Shown: positions 52,349 through 62,227 of the stretch, piece by piece
Numbering within the stretch: the stretch's first letter is position 1
How the letters are laid out: each line of letters starts with the position of its first letter
DNA from: Nostoc sp. ATCC 43529
GTDB lineage: Bacteria > Cyanobacteriota > Cyanobacteriia > Cyanobacteriales > Nostocaceae
Length of the DNA stretch: 64,000 nucleotides
Assembly: GCA_003326205.1 (NCBI GenBank)
Contig: LWTK01000094.1
Location: 1 to 64,000 of the forward strand
Direction of reading: 5' to 3'
Translations under genes and position numbers: made by a program
The notes under the pieces: model-generated
What the model was told of the DNA's origin: nothing
What the model saw: the letters and a program-made list of their open reading frames with translations, nothing else
Database searches by the model: none

Positions 52349-53076
52349 GCGATCGCACTCAAATCCTCAGAAATTCTCTTCCAAGCTAGCTCAGGTTCAG
52401 CAGCAGTAGTGATGGGACGCCCAATCACTAAATAATCTGCCCCAGCAATCATAGCCTGTGCAGGAGTGAGCGATCGCTTTTGATCGGCTTTGTCTGCCCA
52501 AGTCGGTCTAACCCCCGGACAAACTAGCAAAAAGTCATCTCCACAAGTTTGTCGCAGCTGTGTTACTTCTTGGGGCGAACAAACTACCCCATCTAAACCC
52601 GATTCTTGCGCCATCAGTGCCATTTCTAGAGCGTATTCTGGCAACTCTAAGGGAATCTTCAAGTCAAAGGCCAGTTGTCTAGCAGAAATGCTTGTCAACA
52701 AAGTAATAGCAATTAACTTCGGTGGTTTTACACCCGCTTGTGCTGCTCCTACTTGTGCCGCTTCTGTTGCAGCCTTGAGAGCTTCTCTACCACACGTAGC
52801 ATGAATTGTCAATAAATCCACACCATAACGAGCTGCACTACGACAAGCACCAGCGACAGTGTTGGGGATGTCATCAAACTTTAAATCCAGGAAAATCCGC
52901 TTTTGCCGGGATTTTAGCACCTCCAGAATTTTTGGCCCAGTGCTGGTAAACAACTCTAAACCTACTTTGAAGAAAGTAACATCCTCAAGTCGATCTACAA
53001 GGGCGATCGCACTTTCTTGGTCTGGCACATCCAAAGCCACAATAACTCGTTGTTGAGCCAATTCCCCATTCCCCAT
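52345..53076 (-). CDS. pyrF: Orotidine 5'-phosphate decarboxylase
   Basis: A 243-residue enzyme for the last step of UMP synthesis. The active-site motif is [10 protein letters not shown] (about 63-72), with [16 protein letters not shown] at the N terminus and [11 protein letters not shown] at the phosphate-binding end. The start ATG (53076) lies inside a GGGGAAT heptamer array, which also provides the GGAG-like ribosome site; the first few codons (Met-Gly-Asn-Gly) come from the array. A TTG at 53061 would be the next choice. tyrS ends 14 bp upstream. Confidence 0.94.
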   Translation of the reverse strand: MGNGELAQQRVIVALDVPDQESAIALVDRLEDVTFFKVGLELFTSTGPKILEVLKSRQKRIFLDLKFDDIPNTVAGACRSAARYGVDLLTIHATCGREALKAATEAAQVGAAQAGVKPPKLIAITLLTSISARQLAFDLKIPLELPEYALEMALMAQESGLDGVVCSPQEVTQLRQTCGDDFLLVCPGVRPTWADKADQKRSLTPAQAMIAGADYLVIGRPITTAAEPELAWKRISEDLSAIA

Positions 53077-53090
53077 TCCCTACTCCCCAT
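53062..53090. repeat. GGGGAAT STRR providing pyrF start and ribosome site
   Basis: Heptamer units ATTCCCC on the plus strand (GGGGAAT on the coding strand) fill the whole tyrS-pyrF spacer and the first codons of pyrF. Confidence 0.75.
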
Positions 53091-54371
53091 TTAAAGCACT
53101 AAACGGACAAACTTATTTTTGCCGACTTGTAAAACTTTACCCTGTAAATCAGCAGCAGCAGCGAAAGTGGTATCGACATCAGAAATGCGATCGCCATCTA
53201 AGCGCACTCCACCTTCTTGGATTTTCCGCTTGCCTTCCCCTGTACTTTTACACAAGCCAGTGACATTAAGAAGATAAGCTAACTTCACGGGAAATTGCGA
53301 CACTCCAGCTAAAGAGAATTCTGGAACAGCACCTTCTTTACCGCCGCTTTGGGCAGCTTCTTTGGCTTCTTTGGCTGCTGTTTCGCCGTGGTACTGTTTG
53401 ACAACTTCCCATGCTAAAAGTGTTTGGCGATCGCGCGGATTTTCTGGCAATCCATCTAAAGGTAAATCCGTCAACAGTTCAAAATATTGTTCCAGCAGAT
53501 GGTCGGGAACCCCTTGTAACTTCTGGTACTTTTGTCCTGGGTGTTCTGATAAAGCAATATAATTACCTAAAGACTTGGACATTTTTTGCACGCCATCCGT
53601 GCCAATTAAAATCGGCAACAGCATTCCAAACTGCGGCTTTTGACCAAAATGGCGCTGTAAATCTCTGCCCACAGCAATGTTAAATTTTTGATCGGTTCCT
53701 CCTAATTCCACATCTGCCTTCACGGCGACAGAATCAAAACCCTGCATTAACGGGTACAGGAACTCATGGATAAAAATCGGATTCTCTTTTTTATAGCGTT
53801 CAGCAAATCCCTCTTTAGCCAGCATTTGCCCGACTGTCATCGTAGAGAGTAACTCCAAAATTTTCTCTAAGTTAAGCTGGGAAAGCCATTCGGAGTTATA
53901 GCGCACCTCTAACCTTCCTGGTGTGTCAAAATCCAAGATAGGGCGTACTTGGTCGAGATAAGTCTGGGCATTTTGGGCTACATCTGCTTCCGTAAGCTGA
54001 CGGCGCACCTCAGATTTACCAGTCGGATCGCCAATGCGTGCTGTAAAATCCCCAATAATTAGAACTGCTGTATGACCGGCATCTTGAAACCCTCGCAGTT
54101 TTCGTACTGGTATGCTATGACCTAGATGAATATCAGCACCCGTAGGATCGATTCCCAATTTGATCCTCAAAGGTTGGTTTGTAGTTAATAAGCGCTTTTC
54201 TAGACTTTCACTGTTATTATCAGCTGGTTGTGGGAAAACTTCTACTACACCACGACGCAACCAATTCATATCTGGCGTCATCCCAGAAAATCCATCATCA
54301 GCTATGCTTTGTACACTAGAAGTTAAGTTGGTTATAAACACTTGCAATTTATCCACTTTCTCATCTGCCAA
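53091..54371 (-). CDS. tyrS: Tyrosyl-tRNA synthetase
   Basis: A 426-residue class I synthetase. HIGH-type motif HLGHS at 82-86, KMSKS at 263-267 (the TyrZ-like form), a central CP region and a C-terminal S4-like RNA-binding end ([17 protein letters not shown]). It charges tRNA-Tyr in the cytosol. It is the first gene of the operon with pyrF. Divergent from the penicillin-binding protein gene by 83 bp, so their promoters abut. Confidence 0.95.
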   Translation of the reverse strand: MADEKVDKLQVFITNLTSSVQSIADDGFSGMTPDMNWLRRGVVEVFPQPADNNSESLEKRLLTTNQPLRIKLGIDPTGADIHLGHSIPVRKLRGFQDAGHTAVLIIGDFTARIGDPTGKSEVRRQLTEADVAQNAQTYLDQVRPILDFDTPGRLEVRYNSEWLSQLNLEKILELLSTMTVGQMLAKEGFAERYKKENPIFIHEFLYPLMQGFDSVAVKADVELGGTDQKFNIAVGRDLQRHFGQKPQFGMLLPILIGTDGVQKMSKSLGNYIALSEHPGQKYQKLQGVPDHLLEQYFELLTDLPLDGLPENPRDRQTLLAWEVVKQYHGETAAKEAKEAAQSGGKEGAVPEFSLAGVSQFPVKLAYLLNVTGLCKSTGEGKRKIQEGGVRLDGDRISDVDTTFAAAADLQGKVLQVGKNKFVRLVL

Positions 54372-54454
54372 ACTACTATAATTGCAAAAAATTAACCGCC
54401 TTGCTTCGCCGAATTAATTACAGTTAAATTTACACATGAGGAAGTGAAATCGCC

Positions 54455-56380
54455 GTGTCGTCGTCTAGGACTTTTGAAGAGAAACAGCCACAACGTCAGG
54501 CTTCATCGGGTTTCGAGTTTTTGAAAGGAGTCGGTCAGGTAACTGGCGGTACTCTGCTTTCAATCACCATGCTGGCAAGTTCCATTGTAGCCGGAGGACT
54601 GGTTGGTTTAGCCATTAGTTTCCGTAATTTGCCAGATGTAAGACAGCTACGTAATTTCTTTCCCTCAGAAACAACTTACATTTATGACATTAAGGGTAAA
54701 CTTTTAGCTAGTGTCCACGGGGAAGCTAACCGAGAAGTAGTTCCCTTAGATAGAATTTCCCCAAATCTCAAACGGGCTGTATTGGCAAGTGAAGATAGCC
54801 ACTTCTACGATCACCACGGAATTAACCCCACTGGTGTTGGACGTGCTGTAGTAGTTAACGCTGTAGCTGGTGGAGTCAAAGAGGGTGGCTCTACTGTTAC
54901 CATGCAGTTGGTAAAAAACCTATTTTTGACTCGCAAGCGTGCCTTTACTCGGAAGTTAGCAGAAGGGGTGCTAGCAATTCGGTTAGAGCAAATTCTCACC
55001 AAAGACCAAATTTTAGAAATGTACCTCAATCAAGTTTATTGGGGTCATAACAATTATGGTGTACAGACGGCGGCACGCAGTTACTTTAATAAGTCATCAG
55101 AATATTTAACCTTGGGTGAGTCAGCAATGATGGCGGGTTTGATTCAAGCACCAGAAGAATTCAGCCCGTTTGCGAGTATGAAGCTGGCAAAACAGAAACA
55201 AAAAGAAGTGCTGGGACGGATGCTGGAACTGAATTGGATTAGCCAGCAAGAGTACGACGATGCCCTCAAGCAAGAAATCAAACTTGGCAAAATTAAATCC
55301 TTTCAAGGTAGTGCCCTACCTTATATAACTAATACTGTAGCTCAAGAGTTGGCTAAGAAGTTTGGGCGCGAGACACTGCTCAAGGGTGGAATGCGCGTGC
55401 AAACAACAGTTGACGCCAACTTTCAAATTATGGCGGAGGAAACTGTCGTCAAGTGGCATAAATCATTGCTGGGGCAGGGATTATCGAAAAATCAAATCGC
55501 TTTAGTGGCAATCGATCCGCGCACGCATTATATCAAAGCTTTGGTGGGTGGTGTAGATCCTAAAGTTAGTGAATTCAATCGGGCAACTCAAGCTCAACGA
55601 CAGCCTGGATCTTCTTTCAAACCCTTCGTTTACTATGCTGCGTTTGCTACTGGTAAATATGGGCCGGATACAACGGTGATAGATTCTCCAGTCAGGTATC
55701 AAGATGGTAGTGGTTGGTACTCTCCAAGAAATTACGATGGCAGTTTTAGTGGCCCTATGCCAATCCGTACAGCTTTAGCCCAATCACGGAACATTCCTGT
55801 GATTAAGATTGGTAAATCTATAGGGATGAATAGAGTTATAGAAACTTGTCGTACCTTGGGCATTATGAGTCCAATGGAACCTGTAACTTCACTACCTCTG
55901 GGCGCAATTGGTGTTACTCCCTTGGAAATGGCTAGTGCCTATGCTACCTTTGCTAACTATGGCTGGCAGTCTCCAACAACTGTAATTGCCCGTGTCAGTG
56001 ATAGTAGTGGTAATGTATTACTGGATAATACTCCTAAACCCCAGCTAGTTCTAGATCCTTGGGCTTCAGCAGCCATTATCGATGTGATGCGATCGGTAGT
56101 TACCAGTGGTACGGGTAAAGGTGCTGCTATCAATCGTCCCAGCGCTGGTAAGACTGGTACAACTTCCTCAGAAAAGGATATTTGGTATGTTGGGACTGTG
56201 CCGCAGTTAACTACTGCTGTTTGGGTAGGAAGAGATGACAACAGACAATTAGCTAGCCGTGCTACAGGCGGCGGTATGGTTGCTCCTATCTGGAAAGATT
56301 TTATGGAAAAAGCACTCAAAAATGTGCCAGTAGAAAACTTCAAGTCACCTTCGCAGTTTCCCCGCCCCAAGTCTAATTAG
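54455..56380 (+). CDS. Class A penicillin-binding protein (PBP1A family)
   Basis: A 641-residue bifunctional wall synthase from GTG 54455 (GAGGAAG 12 bases before). Residues about 30-60 form the membrane anchor. The glycosyltransferase (about 75-265) has EDSHFYDHHG, GGSTVTMQLVKN and the NQVYWGHNNYG helix. The transpeptidase (about 330-610) has the catalytic SxxK (PGSSFKPF, about 386), SRNIPVIK (SxN) and KTGTT (about 566). It polymerises and cross-links peptidoglycan in the periplasm. The stop codon TAG is followed at once by GTTAGGA heptamers, which begin in it. Confidence 0.92.
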   Translation: MSSSRTFEEKQPQRQASSGFEFLKGVGQVTGGTLLSITMLASSIVAGGLVGLAISFRNLPDVRQLRNFFPSETTYIYDIKGKLLASVHGEANREVVPLDRISPNLKRAVLASEDSHFYDHHGINPTGVGRAVVVNAVAGGVKEGGSTVTMQLVKNLFLTRKRAFTRKLAEGVLAIRLEQILTKDQILEMYLNQVYWGHNNYGVQTAARSYFNKSSEYLTLGESAMMAGLIQAPEEFSPFASMKLAKQKQKEVLGRMLELNWISQQEYDDALKQEIKLGKIKSFQGSALPYITNTVAQELAKKFGRETLLKGGMRVQTTVDANFQIMAEETVVKWHKSLLGQGLSKNQIALVAIDPRTHYIKALVGGVDPKVSEFNRATQAQRQPGSSFKPFVYYAAFATGKYGPDTTVIDSPVRYQDGSGWYSPRNYDGSFSGPMPIRTALAQSRNIPVIKIGKSIGMNRVIETCRTLGIMSPMEPVTSLPLGAIGVTPLEMASAYATFANYGWQSPTTVIARVSDSSGNVLLDNTPKPQLVLDPWASAAIIDVMRSVVTSGTGKGAAINRPSAGKTGTTSSEKDIWYVGTVPQLTTAVWVGRDDNRQLASRATGGGMVAPIWKDFMEKALKNVPVENFKSPSQFPRPKSN

Positions 56381-56593
56381 AGTTAGGAGTTAGGAGTTAG
56401 GAGTTATTAAGCAACTCATACCTCATATTGGTTTACCTCTAGCTAGATAAATTTTCCAAAATTAAGCAAAATTATAATTTTGGATAAATTAAGGAAGTAA
56501 CAAGGCTTTCAAGACCTGATTCACATAAAATTTTTAACTTCTAACTCCCAACTCCTAACTCCTAACTCCTAACTCCTAACTCCTAACTTGATG
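56381..56593. repeat. Paired heptamer arrays
   Basis: GTTAGGA units (56378-56406) continue from the stop of the penicillin-binding protein gene, and TAACTCC units (56537-56588) lie at the other end, pointing inward like inverted repeats. The 130 bp between is AT-rich. Confidence 0.7.
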
Positions 56594-56917
56594 TTAGGAC
56601 TGTTTTTCTAGCTCGGCTTTCATCCGTTCTAAAGTGAGGTGCATTTGGTCAAACATTTGTTGCGGGGTAACACCAAACTGACCTAACTGGGTTTTTAGTT
56701 GCTCTACTGTCATTTGTGCCATGAAATCTTCTGATAGCTCGAAGCGCTTCATAAAGATGCGATAGCGATCCATCATGGCTTCCATTTGCTCAATAAACAG
56801 CTTTTTGCCCTCGCGGTCAAATTTACCGTAGCTGTTGCCAAGCTTGATAAGTGCTTGATAATCATCAAACAACTGCTTTGCTTCTTGCTGAACTATTTCA
56901 GAATCGAAGAATCCCAT
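56594..56917 (-). CDS. DUF1825 family protein
   Basis: A 107-residue cyanobacterial protein, entirely helical and charged (QQEAKQLFDDYQALIKLGNSYGKF in part). It has the DUF1825 start MGFFDSEIVQQE and the IEQMEAMMDRYRIFMKRFELS core. Function unknown; the family is nearly universal in cyanobacteria. It is convergent with the penicillin-binding protein gene and has a plausible start at 56917. Confidence 0.9.
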   Translation of the reverse strand: MGFFDSEIVQQEAKQLFDDYQALIKLGNSYGKFDREGKKLFIEQMEAMMDRYRIFMKRFELSEDFMAQMTVEQLKTQLGQFGVTPQQMFDQMHLTLERMKAELEKQS

Positions 56918-57042
56918 GTTGCCTATATAAAACTGAGCGCCCAGACTCAGTAGCTTAATAGTTTGACTTCTATTTTTATTCTAGTGTAGAGAAGTAATCT
57001 AGTGGACAAGCTTCGGTTTGAGTACGGTTTATTGCCGAAATT

Positions 57043-57975
57043 TCAACACTTGACTTGAGAACGTTTCCCGTCTTTAAAGCCACCTAATAAAGCTGCAATA
57101 CTCAAAGCTTTAGCAATTGATTTTGGATTGCGGTTTTCATCGGGTTGAATTTTCAATCTGGTAGCGCATTTCAAAGCTAATGAATGTTGCGGGTTAAGTT
57201 TTAATGCTTGAGTGATGTAAACCCTGGCCATTCCTAGTAATTTTTGTCGGAGGTGTACAAAACCTAATAGGGCGTGATGATCGCTGTTATTAGGCTCTAA
57301 CTTGATGGCATCCCGTAGTTCTTGGACAGCTAGCGTCCATTTGGTTAGTTTAATATACTCAATAGCTCGCTCGTAATGACGTTGAGCGTAGTTTTTCAAA
57401 ACTGGTTTGACATTAGTTTCTTCACTTAATATCACTTTAACTGGCTTAACTTCTACCTGGGAAATCATGGGAAGAGGTTCTTGAGGTAGCAACAGATTAG
57501 ATTTATGCAACTGTAAGTAAACTAAATTCAGTATCCTGATTTGTTGGGTTACTTGATAAAACTGATGTAGTGATTTGTATTGAGCTTCTGCATAGCAGCC
57601 GATCGCTTCTTCGTAAAATAACTCTGCTTGGGGTGTAGTCATTTCCCGAATTTCCTGGAATAGAGCGCTTTTTTCAAATAAAGCTTGCTCCTTCAAGACT
57701 CTTGCTTGTGAAAACAACATTGTTATGGCACTCAAGCGCTTGTGTTGATTTTTCAGCTGCTCATAGGCTGGGTTGATTAAATGGCTAAATATTGCTGTTG
57801 CTAATTCTTGGTCTTGATTGCTACTTTTAGTATGGCGATCGGGATGTAGCAGTTTTGCTAAAGTGTGATAGCGTTTGAGAATCTGGCGATCGTCAGCAGT
57901 CACAGAAATTCCTAGCACAGCATAAGGATCGCAAAGCTGTTCAAGCCATTTCGGCGGTAGGAAAATTTGTGACAT
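57043..57975 (-). CDS. J-domain/TPR protein
   Basis: A 310-residue protein from the second in-frame ATG at 57975; an upstream ATG at 58041 would add 22 residues that do not look family-like. Residues about 17-75 are a DnaJ-like J domain (PYAVLGISVTADDRQILKRY) with the HPD motif (LLHPDRH) that stimulates Hsp70 ATPases. TPR-like helices at about 210-285 (YERAIEYIKLTKWTLAVQEL, and HALLGFVHLRQKLLGMARVY) follow. This suggests a co-chaperone that recruits DnaK to a particular client. A membrane anchor is not evident. Confidence 0.85.
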   Translation of the reverse strand: MSQIFLPPKWLEQLCDPYAVLGISVTADDRQILKRYHTLAKLLHPDRHTKSSNQDQELATAIFSHLINPAYEQLKNQHKRLSAITMLFSQARVLKEQALFEKSALFQEIREMTTPQAELFYEEAIGCYAEAQYKSLHQFYQVTQQIRILNLVYLQLHKSNLLLPQEPLPMISQVEVKPVKVILSEETNVKPVLKNYAQRHYERAIEYIKLTKWTLAVQELRDAIKLEPNNSDHHALLGFVHLRQKLLGMARVYITQALKLNPQHSLALKCATRLKIQPDENRNPKSIAKALSIAALLGGFKDGKRSQVKC

Positions 57976-58268
57976 CGTAGTAATCTGATCGCTTAAAAAC
58001 TTAAAATTAGCATCAAAGCCCAATGTCCACTTATGTGACACCTACTCAAGTTTATTCTCAAACCCTAAATCCTGGGACTTTCCACCCAAAAATCACAAAG
58101 GCAAGGTAGTGTCGTTGACTAAAATAAAATTATATGACCACTTTTTAAGTAAAAATTTAGCAATATATTGAAGATGGTTGCCACCATTATATTTCTTGAT
58201 TTTAAATTCTGAATTGCTGATGGCTGTTTGATTGTAAGAACTGTGGTACTGGTATATTTGTTAGGAAT

Positions 58269-58643
58269 ATGTTAACTAAGCGCAAAAGCCGAAGTGTTGC
58301 TGCTGTTCTAGCTTTTTCTGGCACGCTGACAATTTCCGGATTACATAAATTTTATCTGGGACAGCACCTATGGGGTATTTTGTATGTCTTGCTTTCTTGG
58401 ACGCCTATCCCTAAGGTAGCTAGTGCAATTGAGGGAGTTTGGTATTTAGCCCAAGATGAAGAAGCTTTCGATCGCAATTTTAATCTCGGCAAGTCAACTG
58501 TCAGGAATTTACAGCGGGTGAGTAATCAAGTAGGAGCAGTTGCTGATGCTTTGCGCGAACTCGATGCTCTACGCCAAGATGGACTAATTTCAGAATATGA
58601 ATTTGAGCAAAAACGCCGCCAACTGCTAGACCAAATTTCTTGA
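58269..58643 (+). CDS. TM2 domain membrane protein
   Basis: A 124-residue protein with two hydrophobic helices in a TM2-like hairpin (VLAFSGTLTISGLHKFYLG, then WGILYVLLSWTPIP), which contains the HKFYLG motif. The C terminus has a SHOCT-like helix (LRELDALRQDGLISEYEFEQ). A role is not known. The helix-hairpin-helix gene starts 15 bp after its stop, so the two are likely co-transcribed. Confidence 0.8.
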   Translation: MLTKRKSRSVAAVLAFSGTLTISGLHKFYLGQHLWGILYVLLSWTPIPKVASAIEGVWYLAQDEEAFDRNFNLGKSTVRNLQRVSNQVGAVADALRELDALRQDGLISEYEFEQKRRQLLDQIS

Positions 58644-58657
58644 TATTAGCGACAATC

Positions 58658-59191
58658 ATGAACAATTGGCTACCTTTCAATTTGAAACTGCAAAAACTCC
58701 GTGCCAAGTTGCTCAACGATCCCTACTATCGCTTGCAATCTGGGGAAGAAATCCAGATTGCGGCACAATTAGGCATTCGCATTGACGCTAATCAAGCTAC
58801 TGTAGATGATTGGTTGCGCTTGCCTGGTTTATCAATTCACCAAGCGCGATCGCTTGTGGAACTTTCACGTTCTGGTGTGAAATTTTACTGTATTGAAGAT
58901 ATCGCTGCGGCCTTGGCTATGCCTTCCCCGCGACTGGAACCATTAAAACCACTATTAAATTTTAGTTATTATGACCACGAATCTTTAGATTCTCCGACAA
59001 ATTTAGTTAATCCAAACACAGCAACAGTTGAAAATTTAGCAAAAATTCCCTTTTTCGATTTGTCTTTAGCACAAGCAGTAGTACAAAATCGTCAATCTGC
59101 TGGCCCTTTTCATAACCTAGCTGATTTCCAACGACGATTAGAGCTACCTGGTGATGCGATCGCTCAGTTAATGTATTTTCTTCGTTTTTAA
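58658..59191 (+). CDS. Helix-hairpin-helix (ComEA-like) protein
   Basis: A 177-residue protein from ATG 58658 (a TTG 18 bases earlier is in frame). It carries two or three helix-hairpin-helix units, e.g. TVDDWLRLPGLSIHQARSLVELSRS and TATVENLAKIPFFDLSLAQAVV. Such motifs bind DNA without sequence specificity; ComEA-type proteins act in DNA uptake, but there is no clear signal peptide here, so a cytosolic role is equally possible. It is co-directional with the TM2 gene. Confidence 0.82.
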   Translation: MNNWLPFNLKLQKLRAKLLNDPYYRLQSGEEIQIAAQLGIRIDANQATVDDWLRLPGLSIHQARSLVELSRSGVKFYCIEDIAAALAMPSPRLEPLKPLLNFSYYDHESLDSPTNLVNPNTATVENLAKIPFFDLSLAQAVVQNRQSAGPFHNLADFQRRLELPGDAIAQLMYFLRF

Positions 59192-59258
59192 GAGGTTATT
59201 TGTTAGTTACTCTTCTAAATAGCCAGTTGTCAAAGACAAACAACTGACTATTTACTAA

Positions 59259-59831
59259 TTAAATAAACCCAACGCGATCTAGAGGCCAAAAGCGAAATGT
59301 TGCCCGACCGATGATATTTTTTCTCGGTAAAAAACCCCAATAACGAGAGTCGTTACTGTCGTTACGGTTATCTCCCATAACAAAAAATTGGTCTTCTGGA
59401 ACTTTCACAGGCTGAAATGGCTGATTTGCTAGTTCAGCAATGTAGTCTTCTGCTAAGCGTTGGCCGTTGAGATAAACTTCGCCACGAACAACACTAATTA
59501 CCTCACCTGGCTGGCCAATGACTCGCTTGATGAAGGCTTGGTCTTGGGGATATCCTCGACGTTGTAGTTCTGCGGGTGGCCCAAAAACGATAATGTCCCC
59601 AGTTACGGGGGGGTGAAAATGATAGGAGATTTTTTCCACCACCAAGCGATCGCCAGTATGTAAGGTGGGTAACATCGAGTCAGAAGGTATGTAACGAGGT
59701 TCGGCGATAAAAGTCCGAATTAAAAGTGCCAAACATAAGGCGATCGCCACTAAAATCAGATTTTCCTGCCAACTACGCCATACTTTTAACGACGCACGCT
59801 CTTGCTTTGCATCACTTTCGTGAGGAATCAT
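59259..59831 (-). CDS. lepB: Signal peptidase I
   Basis: A 190-residue type I signal peptidase from the second ATG; an earlier one at 59864 is also in frame. One membrane helix (about 22-40, ENLILVAIALCLALLIRTF) is followed by the catalytic Ser box (YIPSDSMLPTL, Ser about 48), the Lys box (QAFIKRVIG, Lys about 99) and the GDNRNDSNDSRYWG box. It cleaves Sec/Tat signal peptides at the membrane's outer face. Convergent with the HhH gene. Confidence 0.94.
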   Translation of the reverse strand: MIPHESDAKQERASLKVWRSWQENLILVAIALCLALLIRTFIAEPRYIPSDSMLPTLHTGDRLVVEKISYHFHPPVTGDIIVFGPPAELQRRGYPQDQAFIKRVIGQPGEVISVVRGEVYLNGQRLAEDYIAELANQPFQPVKVPEDQFFVMGDNRNDSNDSRYWGFLPRKNIIGRATFRFWPLDRVGFI

Positions 59832-61151
59832 AGAAATTTTTAGCCAGTTAAAGAAGTGGAACAAATACCTTGATTATTTTGCCTTCAAAGGTATACTGAT
59901 AAGCAAGCTGAGTTTATCAATATAATTAATACATAGATTAAATAATACAGTTGTTGCATCTACCAAAGCTATGCAAAGCTGCTAATAATCAACTATGGTC
60001 TGTCTCAGCGAACATAAGCTGAAGATTAAGATTCTTAGATAGACAATTAAAAATTTTAATTCTAATTGCTGTAATTATAAGGCAAATTACTAGATAGTTT
60101 TCAGCTTTGCTTCCTCCTGCTAAAAAAAGCTATTTCTCGACTGTAAGCTACATAGTCCAGTCGGTTTTTCCTGTTATAAGCAAAAAAATAATTGAATTTA
60201 GTGTAATTAGTCAAGAAACATTTGATTCAAATGCAATGTTTAATGTTTTAATAGTTCTGTGACGGACTATTAAGATTTTAACAAATTGTTAATAAAAATG
60301 AGATTAAGTTACGTAATTTTACGGTAACAAGCTATATTAAATTGTAATATTAATAAGGTATGAGCCTGTTTAATTATCAATAAGAACAATAACAGAAAAC
60401 ATCAGTAGCAATTTTGACTAAAATTTCAGCATCAAACATAGAGTTAATCTAACAATAGAATTATTTTTGCTAAATAAGTAAAAAGTATCTAGATTAACGA
60501 CTAAGTGCCCCTTGGCAATGAGAAACTATATTGAATTAATTTTCGTCTATCTTTTTGATAGAAATTACAAAGCTAAATTCTCTAAGTTCAAAATTTAACT
60601 TTTTCTTAAAAGGGAAATAATGGCATTAGGCAGTAAAATATATTTTATGAATTTTATAACTAATAGTTTATTAGACCCTTTTGGCAAAAAATATTAGCGT
60701 TTGTGAGTAGTTTTGTACGTTAATTAATAATTCACTAAGTTGTCAGTAGAGAATTTTCCTATCAAAACTCTACCTCTAAAAAAGTGCGAATTAAAGACTT
60801 GACAGCTTAACTTCACTTATTTACTTGCAAATTTATTCCACCTGGAAGCATAGTACTGGTCTAGCTAGCAGTCGGGTAAGAGACAACAGTAAATTGAAAA
60901 TTCCTATTAAGAGGATTTAGAAATGTAGTTAATTATCTAAATTATCCTCCTTCCGAGAGCTAGTACTCAAAATCAGCAAATACAGACTTTGCTATTGATG
61001 AGTGGGTCGAGATGAAAGCTATAGAATTTGCATTCTCGATTTTAATTTTCGGAGTTATACAAAACAATTGATTTTTAAATATCTAAACAATTAAGTGTTA
61101 GAACATACAGTCATATACGTGGGATGGTTTTTTCGGTGAAGGAGCTATAAG
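59832..61151. other. Long AT-rich region upstream of polysaccharide deacetylase
   Basis: About 1.3 kb of strongly AT-rich DNA with no protein-like frame. It contains one terminator-like hairpin (60138-60169) and otherwise no recognisable structure. It must hold the promoters of both divergent genes and is unusually long for the window. Confidence 0.5.
60138..60169 (+). terminator. Orphan terminator-like hairpin
   Basis: CGACTG pairs with CAGTCG, with an inner CTA/TAG, then G and TTTTT. No gene precedes it on this strand within 950 bp, so it might end an unannotated small RNA or a transcript reading through from the HhH gene. Confidence 0.4.
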
Positions 61152-62069
61152 GTGGAAAATAATAAGCCGTTTTTTTGGCCAGAAGGAATATTAATTGGGT
61201 TGCTTGCCTTGGGTGGTGTTTTTAGTCTTGGTTTTATGATGCTTCTGAGGCCAAATACTTCGGAAGCTCAGAGTAAACCAAATATCAATGTAAATAATGT
61301 AAAGAATCTATCTGCAAATACAGGAACTCAGCAGCGCATTGAGAAATTCAAAGGAGCAATGCTGATGAGTTGGCAGCAACAGGCGCAAGTAAAAGGCTTT
61401 TCCTACCCGGTACCATCACGTTTTCAAGGCACGATAGTTAAAGAGGCAAAGCTGACTCAAGCAGAGAAAGTCATTGCTCTTACCTTTGATGATGGGCCTT
61501 GGCCTGAAACTACAAAGCAAGTACTAGATATTTTGAAATCAAATAATATTAAAGGGACATTTTTTGTTGTTGGGCAAAACCTGAAAAATTATCCAGAATT
61601 AGGAAAAGAGATTGTAGCTCAAGGTCATACCATTGCCAACCATACTTGGCATCATTGGTATCACTTCTTTAATCAGCAGGCAGCTGCCTTTGAAATCGAT
61701 CGCACAACAGACTTAATTTATCAAGTTACAGGTGTGAAAACAACTCTGTTTCGGCCTCCTGGTGGTATGATGCACAATGGCCTAGTTAATTATGCTAAAG
61801 GACAGAAATATACTGTAGTGATGTGGTCAGCTGACTCCATAGACTATAAACTGCCAGCTGTACCAAAGTTAATTGATAATGTAATTAAAGATTCAAGACC
61901 AGGTGGCATTGTGCTAATGCATGATGGTGGCGGGAACCGTTCTAGAACTGTGCAAGCTTTACCACAAATTATTAGTAACTTTAGAAAGCAAGGCTATCGG
62001 TTTGTAACTGTTCCAGAACTTTTAGAAATGCAAGATACAGAGATCAAGTTGCTTGCTAACAAAAAGTAA
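61152..62069 (+). CDS. Membrane-anchored polysaccharide deacetylase (NodB family)
   Basis: A 305-residue protein from GTG 61152 with AAGGAG 7 bases upstream. One N-terminal anchor (about 12-33) puts the NodB domain (about 105-290) outside. Metal and catalytic motifs are intact: TFDDGP (111-116), NHTWHH (H164 and H168), RPPGG (201-205), WSADSIDY and LMHDGGG. Such enzymes deacetylate peptidoglycan, chitin-like or exopolysaccharide N-acetyl sugars; the specific sugar is not known. A strong terminator follows. Confidence 0.9.
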   Translation: MENNKPFFWPEGILIGLLALGGVFSLGFMMLLRPNTSEAQSKPNINVNNVKNLSANTGTQQRIEKFKGAMLMSWQQQAQVKGFSYPVPSRFQGTIVKEAKLTQAEKVIALTFDDGPWPETTKQVLDILKSNNIKGTFFVVGQNLKNYPELGKEIVAQGHTIANHTWHHWYHFFNQQAAAFEIDRTTDLIYQVTGVKTTLFRPPGGMMHNGLVNYAKGQKYTVVMWSADSIDYKLPAVPKLIDNVIKDSRPGGIVLMHDGGGNRSRTVQALPQIISNFRKQGYRFVTVPELLEMQDTEIKLLANKK

Positions 62070-62183
62070 TAATTATTAATTATTAAGTTATTGGCCAATA
62101 ATAATTGGCTCAAAACTAAAATTATATTTTTTGGCTCAGGTGCTAAATGGTAATCCTAAATTGATTTCATTGAAGTTATAAAC

Positions 62184-62222
62184 AAAAGATCCCCGACTTA
62201 TTTAATAAGTCGGGGATCTTTT
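62184..62222. terminator. Bidirectional terminator
   Basis: A near-perfect palindrome: AAAAGATCCCCGACTTA pairs with TAAGTCGGGGATCTTTT across a five-base loop, with A and T tracts at both ends. It can end the deacetylase transcript (plus) and the glutamate synthase transcript (minus). It is the strongest terminator in the window. Confidence 0.9.
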
Positions 62223-62227
62223 GTTTA

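Noticed and set aside
62204-62222. TATAGCA-type repeat at the gltB terminator
   Set aside because: The hairpin sequence resembles the interior of the 48642 element, but TATAGCA ends are absent; it works simply as a terminator.
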